Shown here piece after piece: positions 12,712 to 15,165 of a DNA stretch of 15,165 nucleotides. Positions within the stretch are counted from its first letter, which is position 1. Each line of letters begins with the position of its first letter. The translations under genes were made by a program, and so were the position numbers. The notes below the pieces were generated by a model that ran no database searches, was not told the origin of the DNA, and saw only the letters and a list, made by a program, of their open reading frames with translations. This stretch comes from an uncultured Thermoleophilia bacterium (GTDB lineage Bacteria > Actinomycetota > Thermoleophilia > UBA2241): the NCBI GenBank assembly GCA_903912585.1, contig CAIWHY010000413.1, positions 1 to 15,165 on the forward strand. Direction: 5' to 3'.

Positions 12712-14610
12712 GTGACCGGCCCGATGAACACTCCCGACCCGCTGGGTCTCGCCGCCGCCGCGCGAGCCATGGACTTCGGCCTCCCGGTCGATGCCGCGAT
12801 GTTGCGCCGCGTCGTGAGCACGATCTCGTCGGTCGGGTCTCATCCCACGGGCTTTCGCGCCGGCGGCACGCCAGAGGACCGCGCGGTGACGGAGTTCGTC
12901 GCCGCGGAGATGCACGCGATAGGGCTGTCGCGCGTCGGGTTCGAGGACGTCCCGGTCGACGCGTGGCGGTTTCGCGGCGCGTCGGTCAGCGTCGAGGGTG
13001 AGAGCAGGTTCGAGGGCGCGTCGATGGCCGGCGTGCCGGCGACTGGCCCTGCCGGGGTCAGCGGCGAGCTGGTGTTCGTCGGCGACGGGCGGCGCGAGCG
13101 TCTCGACCGGCTGGACGTCGCCGGCAAGGTCGCGCTGGTCGATTGGCGGCACGCGTCGGTGTGGATCAGCGAGATCGGCCTCGAGCTCGGGATGCGCGGA
13201 GCCGCGGCGATCGTCCTTGCGTGCCTCGATGGGGGACAGCGGTTTCAGGGCCCGGGTGCTCTAGGCACGTCGGTGGGGCGCTGGCACCCGGCCGCGCCGC
13301 CACTGGTCACGATCCGCAAGAGCGACGCGCTCGGGCTGGTCGAGCTCTGCCGGTCTGGCGCCCCCCGGGTCACCGTCGTCCTGGACGTCGAGATCGAGCG
13401 GCACGCGGAGGGGCGGAACGTCGTCGGCGTCCTCTGCCCCGAGCAGCGCGGCGCCCCGATCGTCGTCGGCGCGCACCACGACGGCTGGTTTTCGGGCGCG
13501 TTCGACAACGCCAGCGGGGTCGCCTCGATGCTTGCGGTCGCCAAGGCGCTCGTCGAGGCCGACTGGCGGCCGAGCCGCCCCATCTGGTTCGTCTCGCACA
13601 CCGCCGAGGAGTACGGCCGGCTGGACGACGACGCGCCCTGGTGCTTCGGCGCCTGGCGCCAGGTCGCTTTCGCGCACCGCGAGTGGGGCGCGACGGTGCC
13701 CTTCTACCTGGACGTCGAAGCGTCCGGCCGTCCCGAGTTCCCGCTCCTGGTCCTCGGCCCGGTCGAGCTGCGCCGGTTCGCCGGCGGCTGGTGCCGAAGG
13801 GCGGCGCGGGATGGGCTGCTGCCCTCGGGCTGGGGGTTCTCCGGCCCGTCCACCGGGACTCACCAGTGGCCCTTCCAGCTCGCCGGGATCCCCGGCCTGA
13901 GCCTCTTCAACTGGCACACGGACTTCGAGCGCACCGACTACCACACGACCAACGACACCATCGACAGGCTCGACTTCAAGTACCTGTCGGGTCTCTCCCG
14001 CCTGCACGTCGCGCTGCTCGTCGCCGCTGAGCGCTCGGTGCGCGACCGTGACCTGCTGGACTATGGGGCGCGCGCCCGCGACGTCGCGCGCGCCACGCGT
14101 TCGCTCCCCGGCCACGAAACGCTGGCGCAGGCGGCCGGGGAGTACGCCCGTGACGGCTCGAGACGCGCGTTCGCGCGCCTGGCGCGGGCGGGGATCGCCG
14201 TCGACGCCCGCGGCGAGACCGGCTACCTGTACGAGCAGGCGTCGCGAGACGTCCTCCACCTGGACGCGGCGCTGGAGCGGATCGCCGCGGGCGATCTGCG
14301 CGGCGCCGCGCGCGCCGCTTCACGGGTGGGCGCGAACGACCTCCAGCGCTGGGTCTCGCACGATGTCCAGGCGCGCACCGAGCGGCGCCGCCTCGCGACC
14401 CGCGGCTCGTGGTCGGAGAAGAGCCACCTGACCAGGAGCCCGGACCTGTGGCGGGAGATCGCCACGTTGCGGGCGGAGCGCGGCGCGCGTCCGTTTGGAG
14501 CTTGGGTGCCGCGCTCTCTTGAACGTCATCGGCGGCGCATGGACGCCGAGGTCGGGCGACGGGTTGCCCGGCTGGCGTCCGCCCTTTCGCCGGGCGCCGG
14601 TACGCGGTGA
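12712..14610 (+). CDS. M28-family zinc peptidase with PA domain, probably cytoplasmic
   Basis: A 632-residue (GTG start) di-zinc aminopeptidase or carboxypeptidase-like protein. A PA-type insert occupies about residues 115-215. The M28 core follows with all ligands: H255 in GAHHDGW, D265 in FDN, catalytic E299 and ligand E300 in HTAEEYG, D334 in YLDVEASG, and H411 in DYHTTNDT. The arrangement is that of glutamate carboxypeptidase II-type enzymes; the peptide specificity is unknown. After about 440 comes a helical Arg/Ala-rich tail of about 190 residues that I cannot assign; dimerisation is a guess. There is no signal peptide or membrane segment, although many PA-containing M28 enzymes are exported. 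The start could also be ATG 12724, four codons in; the GTG is preferred because it lies at the expected start point after TAGTGT. The gene converges with the MTTB gene. Confidence 0.9.
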   Translation: MTGPMNTPDPLGLAAAARAMDFGLPVDAAMLRRVVSTISSVGSHPTGFRAGGTPEDRAVTEFVAAEMHAIGLSRVGFEDVPVDAWRFRGASVSVEGESRFEGASMAGVPATGPAGVSGELVFVGDGRRERLDRLDVAGKVALVDWRHASVWISEIGLELGMRGAAAIVLACLDGGQRFQGPGALGTSVGRWHPAAPPLVTIRKSDALGLVELCRSGAPRVTVVLDVEIERHAEGRNVVGVLCPEQRGAPIVVGAHHDGWFSGAFDNASGVASMLAVAKALVEADWRPSRPIWFVSHTAEEYGRLDDDAPWCFGAWRQVAFAHREWGATVPFYLDVEASGRPEFPLLVLGPVELRRFAGGWCRRAARDGLLPSGWGFSGPSTGTHQWPFQLAGIPGLSLFNWHTDFERTDYHTTNDTIDRLDFKYLSGLSRLHVALLVAAERSVRDRDLLDYGARARDVARATRSLPGHETLAQAAGEYARDGSRRAFARLARAGIAVDARGETGYLYEQASRDVLHLDAALERIAAGDLRGAARAASRVGANDLQRWVSHDVQARTERRRLATRGSWSEKSHLTRSPDLWREIATLRAERGARPFGAWVPRSLERHRRRMDAEVGRRVARLASALSPGAGTR

Positions 14611-14622
14611 CGCCGGCGATGG

Positions 14623-14644
14623 CGCGGCGCGCAAAGACGCCGCG
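14623..14644. terminator. Hairpin between the peptidase and MTTB genes
   Basis: CGCGGCG and CGCCGCG form a 7-bp stem around CGCAAAGA in the 37-bp gap between two converging stop codons, so it can serve both strands. No T-run is present on either side. Confidence 0.5.
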
Positions 14645-14647
14645 GCC

Positions 14648-15165
14648 TCACGCCCCGGCGGCCAGGCGCTGCTCCTCGGCCGCTCGCAGCAGCTGAGCAA
14701 GCTCCTGCCGGGTCGCGGCGTCGGCGCGGTAGGGCGGCTCTTCGGCGCGCAGCGCCGCGACCTTGGCGCGCACGCGGTCCTTGAGCGTGCGCGAACCTTC
14801 CGCGGCCCAGCGGTCGTGCACGCTGCGGTCGAACAGGCTGGGGATCCAGAACTCTCGGTTGTGACTCCGCGTGTACTTGCGCCCCAGGTGATGTCCGCCC
14901 GGGCCTACGGCCAAGATCTCGTCCACTGCCAGCGCCTCCGCGTCCACGCGCATCTCCTGCAGGTAGGTCCGCGCCCAGGCGACGCACTCGTCGCCGAACA
15001 CGAGGGATTCGTAGGAGGACTGCAGGCCGACCTGCAGGTAGCCCAGGTCGTGGATGAGCGTCGAGTGCTGCAGCGCGCCGAGCACGGTGAAAGCGAACTC
15101 CTCGGCCGCCCACTGCTCGTCGAGGTCGTTCGCGTCGGTCATGCCTGCGTAGTTGAAGCTCGGCA
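14648..15165 (-). CDS. Trimethylamine methyltransferase (MTTB) family protein, C-terminal part
   Basis: The minus-strand frame is open to the window edge and stops at TGA 14648-14650, giving the last 171 residues. An internal ATG at 15142 is not the start, because the conserved PSFNYAGMTDANDLDEQ runs through it. The pattern SFNYAG.TDA...D.Q, HDLGYLQVGLQSSYESLVFGDE, ALAVDEILAVGPGGHHLGRKYT, and FW.PSLFDR is that of MttB-superfamily proteins. These transfer a methyl group from a methylamine or betaine to a corrinoid protein. Most bacterial members lack pyrrolysine and act on quaternary amines such as glycine betaine; the substrate here cannot be told. No in-frame amber codon occurs in the visible part. 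A corrinoid protein would be expected as partner but is not in the window. Confidence 0.88.
   Translation of the reverse strand, partial: PSFNYAGMTDANDLDEQWAAEEFAFTVLGALQHSTLIHDLGYLQVGLQSSYESLVFGDECVAWARTYLQEMRVDAEALAVDEILAVGPGGHHLGRKYTRSHNREFWIPSLFDRSVHDRWAAEGSRTLKDRVRAKVAALRAEEPPYRADAATRQELAQLLRAAEEQRLAAGA

Overview
The window is very G+C-rich, densely coded bacterial DNA. Third codon positions are strongly G/C, so most long antisense frames are compositional shadows. The gene content includes PAS/SpoIIE and STAS partner-switching proteins, a GPH-type sugar transporter, a trimethylamine methyltransferase (MTTB) family protein, secreted Ig-like and InlB-repeat proteins, and probable leaderless promoters with a TAG-type -10. 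This suggests a high-GC actinobacterium, possibly of the Thermoleophilia type. That placement is inference; there is no rRNA or other marker here. No tRNA, rRNA, CRISPR array, insertion sequence or phage gene was seen.

Layout. (1) 1-1311, plus strand: the C-terminal end of a GPH/MFS_2 transporter, then a complete thioredoxin-reductase-like flavoprotein. The flavoprotein keeps its FAD motifs and redox CxxC but has lost the usual NADPH-binding signature. A strong hairpin at 1353-1376 separates it from the convergent gene. (2) 1394-7331: a divergent pair of exported proteins. Leftward is a 1213-residue secreted protein of unknown function with two Ser/Thr-rich strand-loop-strand segments, an InlB-type repeat and a duplicated C-terminal beta module. 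Rightward is a 670-residue secreted type-B carboxylesterase carrying an OmpL47-like Ig domain. The 283-bp divergent spacer holds a 10-bp inverted repeat in the esterase leader. (3) 7332-7583: a non-coding strip with a 17-bp tandem repeat, a terminator hairpin and an elaborate unassigned stem structure. (4) 7584-9313, minus strand: a membrane-anchored PAS-GGDEF diguanylate cyclase with catalytic motif and I-site, preceded by a small DUF4429-like gene.

(5) 9482-12649, plus strand: a six-helix membrane protein, then a PAS-GAF-SpoIIE (PP2C) phosphatase and a STAS anti-anti-sigma factor. Between the last two lies a possible 32-codon ORF that overlaps the STAS start by ATGA. The phosphatase and STAS protein form two of the three parts of a partner-switching module; the anti-sigma kinase is not in the window. 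(6) 12712-14610, plus strand: an M28 zinc peptidase with a PA domain and no signal peptide. (7) 14648-15165, minus strand: the C-terminal part of an MTTB-family methyltransferase running off the window end. Convergent pairs are separated by GC hairpins.

How they fit together. The central part looks like a signalling cluster (c-di-GMP synthesis plus serine-phosphatase/STAS control) beside a cell-surface or secreted pair. I see no direct proof that these act in one pathway. The most unusual items are the flavoprotein lacking NADPH motifs, the secreted 1213-residue protein with pore-former-like patterning, and the structured non-coding element at 7450-7502.
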